From: Bacteroides sp.
GTDB taxonomy: Bacteria > Bacteroidota > Bacteroidia > Bacteroidales > GCA-2748055
Assembly (NCBI GenBank): GCA_011048475.1
Contig: DSDZ01000418.1
Location: 1-7,335 of the forward strand
DNA length: 7,335 nt
Reading direction: 5' to 3'
Within the stretch, counting starts at the first letter, position 1, and each line of letters starts with the position of its first letter. Of this stretch, positions 1 to 6,350 are shown one piece after another. The translations under genes were made by a program, and so were the position numbers. Below the pieces are notes generated by a model. That model searched no databases. It was given only the letters and a program-made list of their open reading frames with translations, and was not told where the DNA came from.

Positions 1-1265
1 CCAACGGATATGAAGCGCTGCATACCACGGTAATGGGACCCAACGGAAAATGGATGGAGGTCCAGATCAGGTCGAAACGGATGGATGAAATCGCCGAAAG
101 GGGTTTTGCCGCCCACTGGCAATACAAGGACAAATCGTCCCAGGCATCCGAGCTGGATAAGTGGATCAAACGAATCAGGGAGACCCTCGAATCTCCCAGC
201 GCCGATGCCATGGAATTCCTGGATGATTTCAAGCTGAACCTTTTTTCTTCTGAGATCCTCGTTTTCACACCGAAGGGTCAGATCATTACGCTTCCCAAGG
301 ATGCCACCGCCCTTGATTTTGCCTACGACATCCACACCGAAATCGGGAACAAGGCCATCGGAGCCAAGGTAAACCACAGGCTCGTTCCGCTGAACCATGT
401 GCTCAGCAGTGGTGACCAGGTGGAGATCCTGACCTCCGATGTGCAGAAGCCGACCCTGGAGTGGTACCATTTTGTCACCACCGTCAAAGCCAAGTCGGCC
501 ATCAAGAATGCCCTGAAGGCAGAGACAAAAAACCGCACGGAGGTGGGCAAGAACCTGCTGATTGAGAAACTGAAGGAAATCAACCTGACACCCAGCTCCA
601 GGATCCTCAAAAAGCTCATCCCGGCATACGATTCCGCGCACAAGGATGAACTCTATTCCAAGATTGGCAGCGGGATCGTGAGCCTGGACAATCTGAAGGA
701 CATCCTCAGCAAGAACACCAAAAGTAAAATGGTCCGGGTGTGGGGGCTTACGCTGGGACGAACCCAGAAAAAACCTGAGAAAAAGGAGACGTTCGATTCA
801 AGCGGGACGCTGATCCTGAGGGAAACCATGGAGGAGGAGGAGCGGAATTACACCCTGGCCAGGTGCTGCAATCCCATTCCGGGGGATGAGGTTGTTGCCG
901 TCAGGCAGGGCGAAGGTCCCCTGATGGTACACAGGACCGATTGCAGGGTAGCCCTGAAGATCATGTCCAGCCAGGGAGACAGGCTGGTGGCAGCCAAATG
1001 GACACAGCACAAGGTGCTCTCCTACCTCGCCAGGATCCACCTGAGGGGCTGGGACCGCTTCGGGGTGTATAATGCCATCACGAACACGATCACAAAGGAA
1101 CTGAACATCAGCATGCGTACCATCAACCTCCATGGCCACGACGGGATCTTCGACGGGACCATTGACCTGTATGTGCACAGCACCTCAGACCTGAATAATT
1201 TGATCCTGAATCTGATGAAACTGAAAGGTGTGGAATCGGTACACAGGGTGGAAGCGATTGAGTAA
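1..1265 (+). CDS. RelA/SpoT-family (p)ppGpp synthetase/hydrolase, C-terminal part (5' end outside window)
   Basis: Long RelA/SpoT homologue that makes and/or degrades the alarmone (p)ppGpp. The reading frame is open from base 3, so the ATG at 33 is an internal Met. The codons before it give NGYEALHTTV, the conserved end of the synthetase domain (usually NGYxSLHTTV), followed by GPNGKWMEVQIRS. Counting from that Met, a TGS domain lies at about 75-134 (ILVFTPKG, DFAYDIHTEIG). A helical stretch follows, then the zinc-finger/conserved-cysteine domain at about 271-310 with the expected C278, C279, H300 and C304. A C-terminal ACT domain spans about 331-408. The regulatory half is therefore complete and intact. 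The HD hydrolase domain and synthetase active site are upstream, so whether the enzyme is bifunctional (Rel/SpoT) or synthetase-only (RelA) cannot be decided here. The family assignment is very secure. The next gene is on the same strand 69 bases downstream. Confidence 0.96.
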   Translation, partial: NGYEALHTTVMGPNGKWMEVQIRSKRMDEIAERGFAAHWQYKDKSSQASELDKWIKRIRETLESPSADAMEFLDDFKLNLFSSEILVFTPKGQIITLPKDATALDFAYDIHTEIGNKAIGAKVNHRLVPLNHVLSSGDQVEILTSDVQKPTLEWYHFVTTVKAKSAIKNALKAETKNRTEVGKNLLIEKLKEINLTPSSRILKKLIPAYDSAHKDELYSKIGSGIVSLDNLKDILSKNTKSKMVRVWGLTLGRTQKKPEKKETFDSSGTLILRETMEEEERNYTLARCCNPIPGDEVVAVRQGEGPLMVHRTDCRVALKIMSSQGDRLVAAKWTQHKVLSYLARIHLRGWDRFGVYNAITNTITKELNISMRTINLHGHDGIFDGTIDLYVHSTSDLNNLILNLMKLKGVESVHRVEAIE

Positions 1266-1300
1266 TTTTCCTTTACAGCTTTCCCAAAAGAAAATATTGC

Positions 1301-1308
1301 TATCTTAG
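1301..1308 (+). promoter_or_regulatory. Candidate Bacteroidota -7 element (TATCTTAG) for the Fur-family gene
   Basis: TATCTTAG differs by one base from the Bacteroidota sigma-ABfr -7 consensus TAnnTTTG. It sits in the 69-base gap after the rel stop, 26 bases before the fur start codon, which would give a leader of about 20 bases. A T-rich stretch about 20 bases upstream (1280-1282) is only a weak -33 element. A second match, TAATTTTT at 1314-1321, is poorer. If real, fur and purA can be transcribed independently of rel. Confidence 0.45.
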
Positions 1309-1334
1309 CACTGTAATTTTTACTTAGACTAATT

Positions 1335-1790
1335 ATGGGGCATGAGGCGACGAAAGATACGGTAAAACAGATCTTTACACAGTATCTGGAGAAGAAGGGT
1401 CACCGAAAGACTCCCGAACGATTTGCCATCCTTGATGAAATCTACTCCAGGGAGGGGCACTTCGACATTGAGTCTCTCTATATTTTCATGAAGAATAAGA
1501 ACTACAGGGTCAGCCGGGCCACCCTTTACAATACCATTGAATTACTGCTGGACTGCAACCTGGTGATCAAGCACCAGTTCGGCAAGAACATCGCCCAGTT
1601 CGAAAGGGCCTATCAGTGTATGCAGCATGATCACATGATCGATATGGAAACAGGCAACGTGATCGAGTTCTGTGATCCCAGGATCGAGGAGATCATCAAG
1701 ACCGCATGCGAGCTGAACAACTTCACAGCGAGCCATCACTCCCTTTATATTTACGGGAGGTCCAACGAGAATTCTCATGGAAATCAGTGA
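1335..1790 (+). CDS. Fur-family transcriptional regulator lacking the structural-zinc CxxC pairs
   Basis: A 151-residue protein with the size and layout of Fur/PerR/Zur metalloregulators. It has an N-terminal winged helix (KTPERFAILDEIY near 25-37; recognition helix region YRVSRATLYNTIELL at 57-71) and a C-terminal dimer/metal domain. Likely regulatory metal ligands remain: H98 and H100 in QHDH, E111 in IEF, and H134/H135. However, the two CxxC motifs that hold the structural zinc in most Fur proteins are absent. The first position reads IDMETG instead of the usual ICxxCG, and the tail reads YGRSNENS. The remaining cysteines (C74, C95, C113, C124) are not arranged as pairs. Specificity (iron, zinc, manganese, peroxide) cannot be read from this. 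The ATG has no Shine-Dalgarno sequence, as is usual in this phylum. purA follows after 29 bases with no evident promoter between, so the two are probably co-transcribed. Family assignment is secure; target metal and regulon are unknown. Confidence 0.92.
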   Translation: MGHEATKDTVKQIFTQYLEKKGHRKTPERFAILDEIYSREGHFDIESLYIFMKNKNYRVSRATLYNTIELLLDCNLVIKHQFGKNIAQFERAYQCMQHDHMIDMETGNVIEFCDPRIEEIIKTACELNNFTASHHSLYIYGRSNENSHGNQ

Positions 1791-1819
1791 TTTGCTAATC
1801 TCACAATCTGAATTACCGA

Positions 1820-3079
1820 ATGAAAGTTGATGTTTTACTTGGTCTCCAGTGGGGAGATGAAGGCAAAGGGAAAGTCGTGGATGTCTTGACGCCCAGATAT
1901 GATGTCATTGCCCGTTTCCAGGGGGGACCCAATGCAGGGCACACACTGGAATTCAATAACCAGAAACATATCCTCCACAACATTCCCTCCGGGATCTTCA
2001 GGGAAGATACACTCAACATCATCACCAACGGGGTGGTCCTGGATCCCATCGTCTTCCGGCGCGAGATCGAAGCCCTCGAAGCCATGGACATGGATCCCAC
2101 TGAAAACCTCTGGATCTCGAAAAAGGCGCACCTGATCCTTCCCACCCACAGGATCCTGGATGCAGCCTCGGAAGCCGCAAAGGGAAAGTCGAAGATCGGC
2201 TCCACCCTGAAGGGGATCGGGCCCACCTACATGGACAAGACCGGCAGGAACGGACTGCGCGTGGGCGATATTGACCTCCGGTTCCGTTCCAAATACGAAG
2301 CGCTCAAAGCGAAGCACCGGCAGCTGCTCAAATTGTACGATTTCGAATACACGCTGGAAGAGGAAGAAAAGTTCTTCGAGGGCATTGAGGTGATCCGTAA
2401 GTTCAGGAGGGTGGATACGGAGTATGAGCTGAACCGGATGCTGAAAGAAAATAAAAGCATCCTTGCAGAGGGGGCGCAGGGGACGCTCCTGGACATTGAT
2501 TTCGGCTCCTACCCTTTTGTCACTTCTTCCAACACCATTTGTGCGGGAGCCTGCACAGGGATGGGACTGGCTCCCTCTTCCATCGGGGAGGTTTACGGGA
2601 TCTTTAAAGCCTACTGCACCCGGGTGGGAAGCGGTCCGTTTCCAACGGAACTCACAGGCGAGGAGGGGAATATGCTCAGGGACATCGGAAAGGAGTTTGG
2701 CTCCACCACAGGCAGACCCAGAAGATGCGGGTGGCTGGATCTGGTGGCAATGAAGTACAGCATCATGCTCAACGGGGTCACCAGGCTCATCATGACCAAG
2801 ACCGATGTGCTGGATTCGTTTGACACAATCCGGGTAGCGACCGCCTACTCGGTGAACGGCGAACTGACCGACCGTGTCCCCTATGACCTGGAGGCAGCGG
2901 TCGAACCGGTCTACACCGACCTTCCCGGGTGGAAGACAGACCTGACGGGTGTCCGCTCAAAGGAACAGTTCCCGCAGCAGCTCACCGATTATATCCAGTT
3001 CCTGGAGAAAGAACTTGAGGTCTCCATCGCATTTGTCGGTGTAGGTCCCGACCGCGAACAGATCATTGAAAGTCGCTAG
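1820..3079 (+). CDS. purA: Adenylosuccinate synthetase
   Basis: Catalyses GTP-dependent joining of IMP and aspartate to adenylosuccinate, the first committed step from IMP to AMP, in the cytoplasm. The 419-residue product is near full length for the family (about 430). Hallmarks in order: the N-terminal P-loop-like WGDEGKGK (11-18) with catalytic D13, and GGPNAGHT (35-42) with catalytic H41, both at the same numbers as in the E. coli enzyme. Next come STLKGIGPTYMDK (128-140), EGAQGTLLDIDFG (217-229), TTGRPRRCGWLD (296-307), the guanine-binding TKTDVLD (326-332) and the C-terminal GVGPDR (407-412). No key residue is missing. The start is the first Met and gives the canonical N-terminus; no Shine-Dalgarno sequence is seen. 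The last two codons and the TAG stop (3071-3079) already belong to a heptanucleotide repeat array that continues into the spacer. PurA is a known ppGpp-inhibited enzyme, which makes the nearby rel gene noteworthy. Confidence 0.98.
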   Translation: MKVDVLLGLQWGDEGKGKVVDVLTPRYDVIARFQGGPNAGHTLEFNNQKHILHNIPSGIFREDTLNIITNGVVLDPIVFRREIEALEAMDMDPTENLWISKKAHLILPTHRILDAASEAAKGKSKIGSTLKGIGPTYMDKTGRNGLRVGDIDLRFRSKYEALKAKHRQLLKLYDFEYTLEEEEKFFEGIEVIRKFRRVDTEYELNRMLKENKSILAEGAQGTLLDIDFGSYPFVTSSNTICAGACTGMGLAPSSIGEVYGIFKAYCTRVGSGPFPTELTGEEGNMLRDIGKEFGSTTGRPRRCGWLDLVAMKYSIMLNGVTRLIMTKTDVLDSFDTIRVATAYSVNGELTDRVPYDLEAAVEPVYTDLPGWKTDLTGVRSKEQFPQQLTDYIQFLEKELEVSIAFVGVGPDREQIIESR

Positions 3080-3147
3080 TCGAAAGTCGAGGGTCGAAAG
3101 ACTAAGGACTTAAGGCAAAAGACTTAAGCCGGGAGTCGGGAGTCGGG
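3071..3147 (+). repeat. Heptanucleotide tandem array, left arm (11 imperfect 7-base units)
   Basis: Read in 7-base steps from 3071 (3071, 3078, 3085, 3092 and so on to 3141), every unit is a variant of AGTCGAA or AGACTTA without any slip in register. Nearly all begin AG or GG, and C is fixed at the fourth base in all eleven. The best-kept units are AGTCGAA (3078), AGTCGAG (3085) and two identical AGTCGGG units (3134, 3141). The octamer GACTTAAG occurs twice exactly 14 bases apart (3107, 3121). The array begins in the last codons of purA and supplies its stop codon. The units are far too short for CRISPR repeats. Function is unknown; a degenerate simple-sequence expansion or a repeat family dispersed in the genome are both possible. 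Confidence 0.85.
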
Positions 3148-3213
3148 ATTCATCGAATTTGATTTTTTCATATATTCACCTCCGAAACAATCTCAACCAT
3201 GCCCGACGCAATC
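3148..3213 (+). promoter_or_regulatory. AT-rich core between the two repeat arms, possible weak promoter for the acyl-CoA synthetase gene
   Basis: This stretch is not made of heptamers and is the only AT-rich part of the purA to acyl-CoA synthetase spacer. It holds TTTG at 3158-3161, a run of six T at 3163-3168 and TATATTCA at 3171-3178, a partial match to the Bacteroidota -7 consensus TAnnTTTG. The spacing between the TTTG and the TATATTCA is about 9 bases, too short for a normal -33/-7 pair, so the promoter call is tentative. It is the most plausible place for one because the flanks are repeats. Confidence 0.25.
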
Positions 3214-3227
3214 CCTGACCCCAACCC

Positions 3228-3270
3228 AGACCAAAGACTAACGACTCTCGACTAACAACTAACCGACTAA
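3228..3270 (-). repeat. Heptanucleotide array, right arm, inverted relative to the left arm
   Basis: Read on the + strand, heptamers start at 3228, 3235, 3242, 3249 and 3256, with one more at 3264 after a one-base slip. The consensus is CGACTAA. On the - strand this is AGTCGTT in phase, so the array carries the same AGTCG core as the left arm in opposite orientation. Degenerate C-rich copies may extend back to about 3214. The array ends 5 bases before the acyl-CoA synthetase ATG, so the region where a ribosome would bind consists of repeat sequence and has no Shine-Dalgarno motif. Confidence 0.75.
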
Positions 3271-3275
3271 CTCCC

Positions 3276-5207
3276 ATGCCCACACTCATCCAATTTTTCG
3301 AAGAACACGCAGCGCGTTTTACAGACAACCCCTACCTGTGGGAAAAACGGGACGGTTCATTCCGTCCGACCACCTATGGGGAAATGCGATCGATGATCCA
3401 CCAGTTCGCAGCCGGACTGATGACCCTGGGCGTGAAGAAAGGGGACCGGATCGCATTGCTGGCCGAGGGACGAGCCTGGTGGGTGGTGGCTGAAATGGGG
3501 ATGTTTTACCTGGGCGCAGTGGATGTCCCCCTTTCCATCCAGCTGAATGAACCGGCCGATCTGATTTTCAGGTTGATGCACTCCGAAACCCGGATGATCG
3601 TCGTATCGGGGGGACAATACAAAAAGATCGAGGCGATCAGGAAAGAGCTGCCCGGCCTGGAAAAAATCATTCTCATGGATCCGAAAGAGAGGTATGCAAA
3701 GGATGAGGTCTACATGGGCGATCTGATGCAGGCAGGAACGGAACTGCTGGAAAAGGATCCCGGTTCATTCAGAAAAGCCCGGGAGGCCGTGGAGCCCGAC
3801 GATATCGCCAACATCTGCTATACCTCGGGGACCACCGCGGATCCCAAAGGCATCATGCTGAGCCAGAACAACTATGTGGCAAATACCATGCAGGCGCTTT
3901 CGGTGATGACCATTCCCCCGCAGGATAAAATATTCCTGTTCCTGCCCTGGGACCACAGCTTTGCGCACACCGCCGGACTGTTCTCCTTCATGGCGCTGGG
4001 AGCGAGCATTGCCGCCCTGGAGACGGGGAAATCGGCCTTTGAAACCAAACGGAACATTTCCAGGAACATCCAGGAAGTGAAACCGGAAGTCATGTTCAGC
4101 GTTCCCACCATCGCCAAGAATTTCAGGAACAATATCGAAAACGGGGTGAGGGCCAAGGGAAAATTCACCACGGCCCTGTTCAACGCCGGTCTGAAGGTGG
4201 GTTACCGGTACAACGGGATCGGATGGGACCGGGGCAAAGGGTTCCGGGTGTTCCTGAAACCCATTTACTCCCTTTTCGATGCGCTGGTTTTCAGCAAGGT
4301 GCGGATGGCCATGGGCGGAAACATGAAATTCTTTATCGGAGGTGGTGCTCTGCTCGACATTGAACTGCAACGGTTCTTCTACGCCATCGGCATTCCCATG
4401 TACCAGGGATACGGACTCACCGAAGCCAGTCCCATGATCAGCATCAACAGCCCTGAAAAACACAAGCTGGGCTCCTCGGGAAGCATCCCTGAGAACCTGG
4501 AGATCAAAATATGCGATGAGGAAGGAAAGGAGGTACCCACGGGTGAGAAAGGTGAGATCGTGATCCGGGGTGAGAATGTGATGAAAGGATACTGGAAAAA
4601 CGAAGCGGCCACCAGGGATACCATCCGTGACGGCTGGCTGTTCACGGGCGATATGGGATACATGGACCGGGACGGTTTCCTTTACGTCCTGGGGCGTTTC
4701 AAAAGCCTCCTGATCGCCGATGACGGAGAAAAATACAGCCCCGAAGGGATCGAGGAGACCTTTACCGACCAGTCGGAATACATTGCCCAGTGCATGCTTT
4801 ACAACAACCAGAATCCCTACACGGTCGCCCTCCTCCACCCCGACCGGGATGCACTTCTCCGGTTCCTGAAGGGAAAGGGGATGGATCCCGGCTCAGAGGA
4901 AGCGGCCGGTGCCTGCCTGACCCTGCTGGATGAGGAAGTCCGGCAGTACAGAAGCAACGGCAAATACGGAAACATGTTTCCCCAGCGCTGGATCCCGGCC
5001 AGCCTGGCTGTCCTGGATGAAGGATTCACCATCGAGAACAGGCTGATGAATCCCACCTACAAGATCGTCCGGCCCAGGATCGAGCAGCACCATGAGGAAC
5101 TGCTCCGGTTCCTGTACACTCCCGATTCGAAAAACATCCTGAACGCCAGGAACCTGGAGGCCATGAAGAATCTGCTCTCCGAAAAATCCGTCCAGAACAG
5201 CCGGTGA
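3276..5207 (+). CDS. Long-chain acyl-CoA synthetase (AMP-forming fatty acid--CoA ligase)
   Basis: A 643-residue member of the ANL (AMP-binding) superfamily that activates a fatty acid through an acyl-adenylate to acyl-CoA, for phospholipid synthesis or beta-oxidation. Visible core motifs: the ATP-binding P-loop YTSGTTADPKG at 182-192, YGLTE at 379-383, the ribose-binding aspartate D459 in WLFTGDMGY, the hinge GRFK at 473-476, and the C-terminal catalytic-lysine region PTYKI with K596. The long insert between 300 and 350 and the total length match bacterial FadD15-type long-chain ligases rather than short acetyl-CoA synthetases (different motif set) or NRPS modules (no carrier domain). No signal peptide or clear membrane segment is seen; such enzymes usually associate peripherally with membranes. 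The ATG is the first in frame and gives a typical family N-terminus. Upstream DNA is the inverted heptamer array. The next gene starts one base after its stop. Chain-length preference cannot be read from sequence alone. Confidence 0.94.
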   Translation: MPTLIQFFEEHAARFTDNPYLWEKRDGSFRPTTYGEMRSMIHQFAAGLMTLGVKKGDRIALLAEGRAWWVVAEMGMFYLGAVDVPLSIQLNEPADLIFRLMHSETRMIVVSGGQYKKIEAIRKELPGLEKIILMDPKERYAKDEVYMGDLMQAGTELLEKDPGSFRKAREAVEPDDIANICYTSGTTADPKGIMLSQNNYVANTMQALSVMTIPPQDKIFLFLPWDHSFAHTAGLFSFMALGASIAALETGKSAFETKRNISRNIQEVKPEVMFSVPTIAKNFRNNIENGVRAKGKFTTALFNAGLKVGYRYNGIGWDRGKGFRVFLKPIYSLFDALVFSKVRMAMGGNMKFFIGGGALLDIELQRFFYAIGIPMYQGYGLTEASPMISINSPEKHKLGSSGSIPENLEIKICDEEGKEVPTGEKGEIVIRGENVMKGYWKNEAATRDTIRDGWLFTGDMGYMDRDGFLYVLGRFKSLLIADDGEKYSPEGIEETFTDQSEYIAQCMLYNNQNPYTVALLHPDRDALLRFLKGKGMDPGSEEAAGACLTLLDEEVRQYRSNGKYGNMFPQRWIPASLAVLDEGFTIENRLMNPTYKIVRPRIEQHHEELLRFLYTPDSKNILNARNLEAMKNLLSEKSVQNSR

Positions 5208-5208
5208 C

Positions 5209-6333
5209 ATGTACAGGATCCCCACCAGGTGCGTCCATGCAGGCACCATCGATGACGTGAGAGAAAAAGGGATCAATTCCCCGGTGTACACTTCCACCTC
5301 CTTCGGGATCACGGAAGGGGAAGGCCCCATCTACCCCAGGTACATGAACACCCCCAATGTGAGATCTGTGTCGGAAAAGATCGCAGCCCTTGAAGAGTGC
5401 GAAACCGCGCTGGTCTTCAGCTCGGGAATGGCAGCCATCAGCACCGTACTGTTCGCATTCCTGAACCAGGGTGATCACGCGATCTTCCAGAGGGGGCTGT
5501 ACGGCGGGACCATGCACTTCCTGGAAAGGGAAATGAACAGGTTCGGCATCCATTACAGCATCGCCGGCAGCCAGTCCGTCGCCGATATCCAGTCACAGAT
5601 CAGGAAAAACACGAAACTGATCTTCATCGAAACCCCTTCCAATCCCCTGCTGAACATCACAGACATCCCGGCAGTGGCAGCACTGGCTGCATCGGCGGGG
5701 ATCATTTCAGTGGCCGATAACACCTTCGCCACCCCGATCAACCAGCGGCCCTGCAGGATGGGGATCGACGTGGTGGTGCACAGTGCCACCAAGTACCTGG
5801 GCGGACACAGCGATATTCTTGCAGGAGCGGTGGCCACCAGCGGGAGATTGATGAAACCGGTCCATGAAACGGCTCTGAATTTCGGAGGAAGCCTGAACGC
5901 GTTCACCCTCTATCTGCTGGAGCGGAGCATAAAAACACTGGACCTGAGGGTAAACCGGATCAACCTGAATGCCATGGAGATCGCCAGGTACCTGAAGTCC
6001 CACAAGAAGATCAGCAAGGTATATTATCCCGGGCTGGCTGACCATCCCGGTCACCTGACCGCCTTGGCGCAAATGTCCGGTTTCGGCGGCATGGTCTCCT
6101 TCGAGATGGCCGGTCAGGATGCCAGGTCATTTCAGAAAAAACTCAGGCTGATCAAACCCGCGGTAAGCCTGGGTGCGCTGGAGAGCATTTGCTGTTCGCC
6201 TGCCAGTACCTCCCACAGGCACCTGGGGGCCGAGGGGCGAAAAGCAGAGGGAATTTCTGAGGATCTTATCCGGCTTTCGGTGGGCATCGAAGATGCCGAA
6301 GATCTGAAGGCGGACCTGGAGCGGGCGCTCTGA
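5209..6333 (+). CDS. Cys/Met-metabolism PLP-dependent enzyme, cystathionine gamma-synthase/lyase type
   Basis: A 374-residue fold-type I PLP enzyme of the transsulfuration family, about the usual length (380-400). Motifs: the cofactor-phosphate contact loop SSGMAA (71-76), stacking Tyr Y98 in GLYGGT, ETPSNP (141-146), D170-N171 contacting the PLP ring nitrogen, the Schiff-base lysine K195 in HSATKYLGGHSD, SLGALES (320-326), and the substrate-carboxylate arginine R355 in RLSVGIE. The neighbouring-subunit YxR motif is present as Y42-P-R44. A glutamate at 325, as in cystathionine gamma-synthase/lyase, favours these over methionine gamma-lyase or cystathionine beta-lyase. Synthase versus lyase, or O-acetylhomoserine sulfhydrylase, cannot be separated with confidence. 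The ATG lies one base after the upstream TGA and has no Shine-Dalgarno sequence, so translation is probably coupled to the acyl-CoA synthetase. The downstream neighbour is convergent, with a 17-base gap. Confidence 0.92.
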   Translation: MYRIPTRCVHAGTIDDVREKGINSPVYTSTSFGITEGEGPIYPRYMNTPNVRSVSEKIAALEECETALVFSSGMAAISTVLFAFLNQGDHAIFQRGLYGGTMHFLEREMNRFGIHYSIAGSQSVADIQSQIRKNTKLIFIETPSNPLLNITDIPAVAALAASAGIISVADNTFATPINQRPCRMGIDVVVHSATKYLGGHSDILAGAVATSGRLMKPVHETALNFGGSLNAFTLYLLERSIKTLDLRVNRINLNAMEIARYLKSHKKISKVYYPGLADHPGHLTALAQMSGFGGMVSFEMAGQDARSFQKKLRLIKPAVSLGALESICCSPASTSHRHLGAEGRKAEGISEDLIRLSVGIEDAEDLKADLERAL

Positions 6334-6350
6334 GCTGCCCTAAGGGCGCA

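Noticed and set aside
798..1178. Open frame of 126 residues on the - strand
   Set aside because: It is antisense to the conserved-cysteine and ACT domains of the RelA/SpoT gene and has no family resemblance.
3109..3128. Two CTTAAG palindromes 14 bases apart as a purA terminator hairpin
   Set aside because: The stem would be 6 mostly A-T pairs without a following T-run. It is explained better by the heptamer period.
3199..3255. Short open frame of 18 codons in the acyl-CoA synthetase leader, ending in the right repeat arm
   Set aside because: It has no ribosome site, and its second half is simply translated repeat. Nothing supports a leader peptide or uORF.
3071..3270. CRISPR-like appearance of the spacer repeats
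   Set aside because: The units are 7 bases, directly adjacent and degenerate, with no spacers and no cas genes nearby.
3765..4838. Long open frame of 357 residues on the - strand
   Set aside because: It lies wholly inside the acyl-CoA synthetase gene, whose motifs are intact. The antisense product has no recognisable domain and is a shadow of GC-rich codons.
6337..6347. Small inverted repeat GCCC-TAA-GGGC between the convergent genes, possible bidirectional terminator
   Set aside because: The stem is only 4 base pairs with a 3-base loop and there is no T-run on either side, so it is too weak to call as a terminator.
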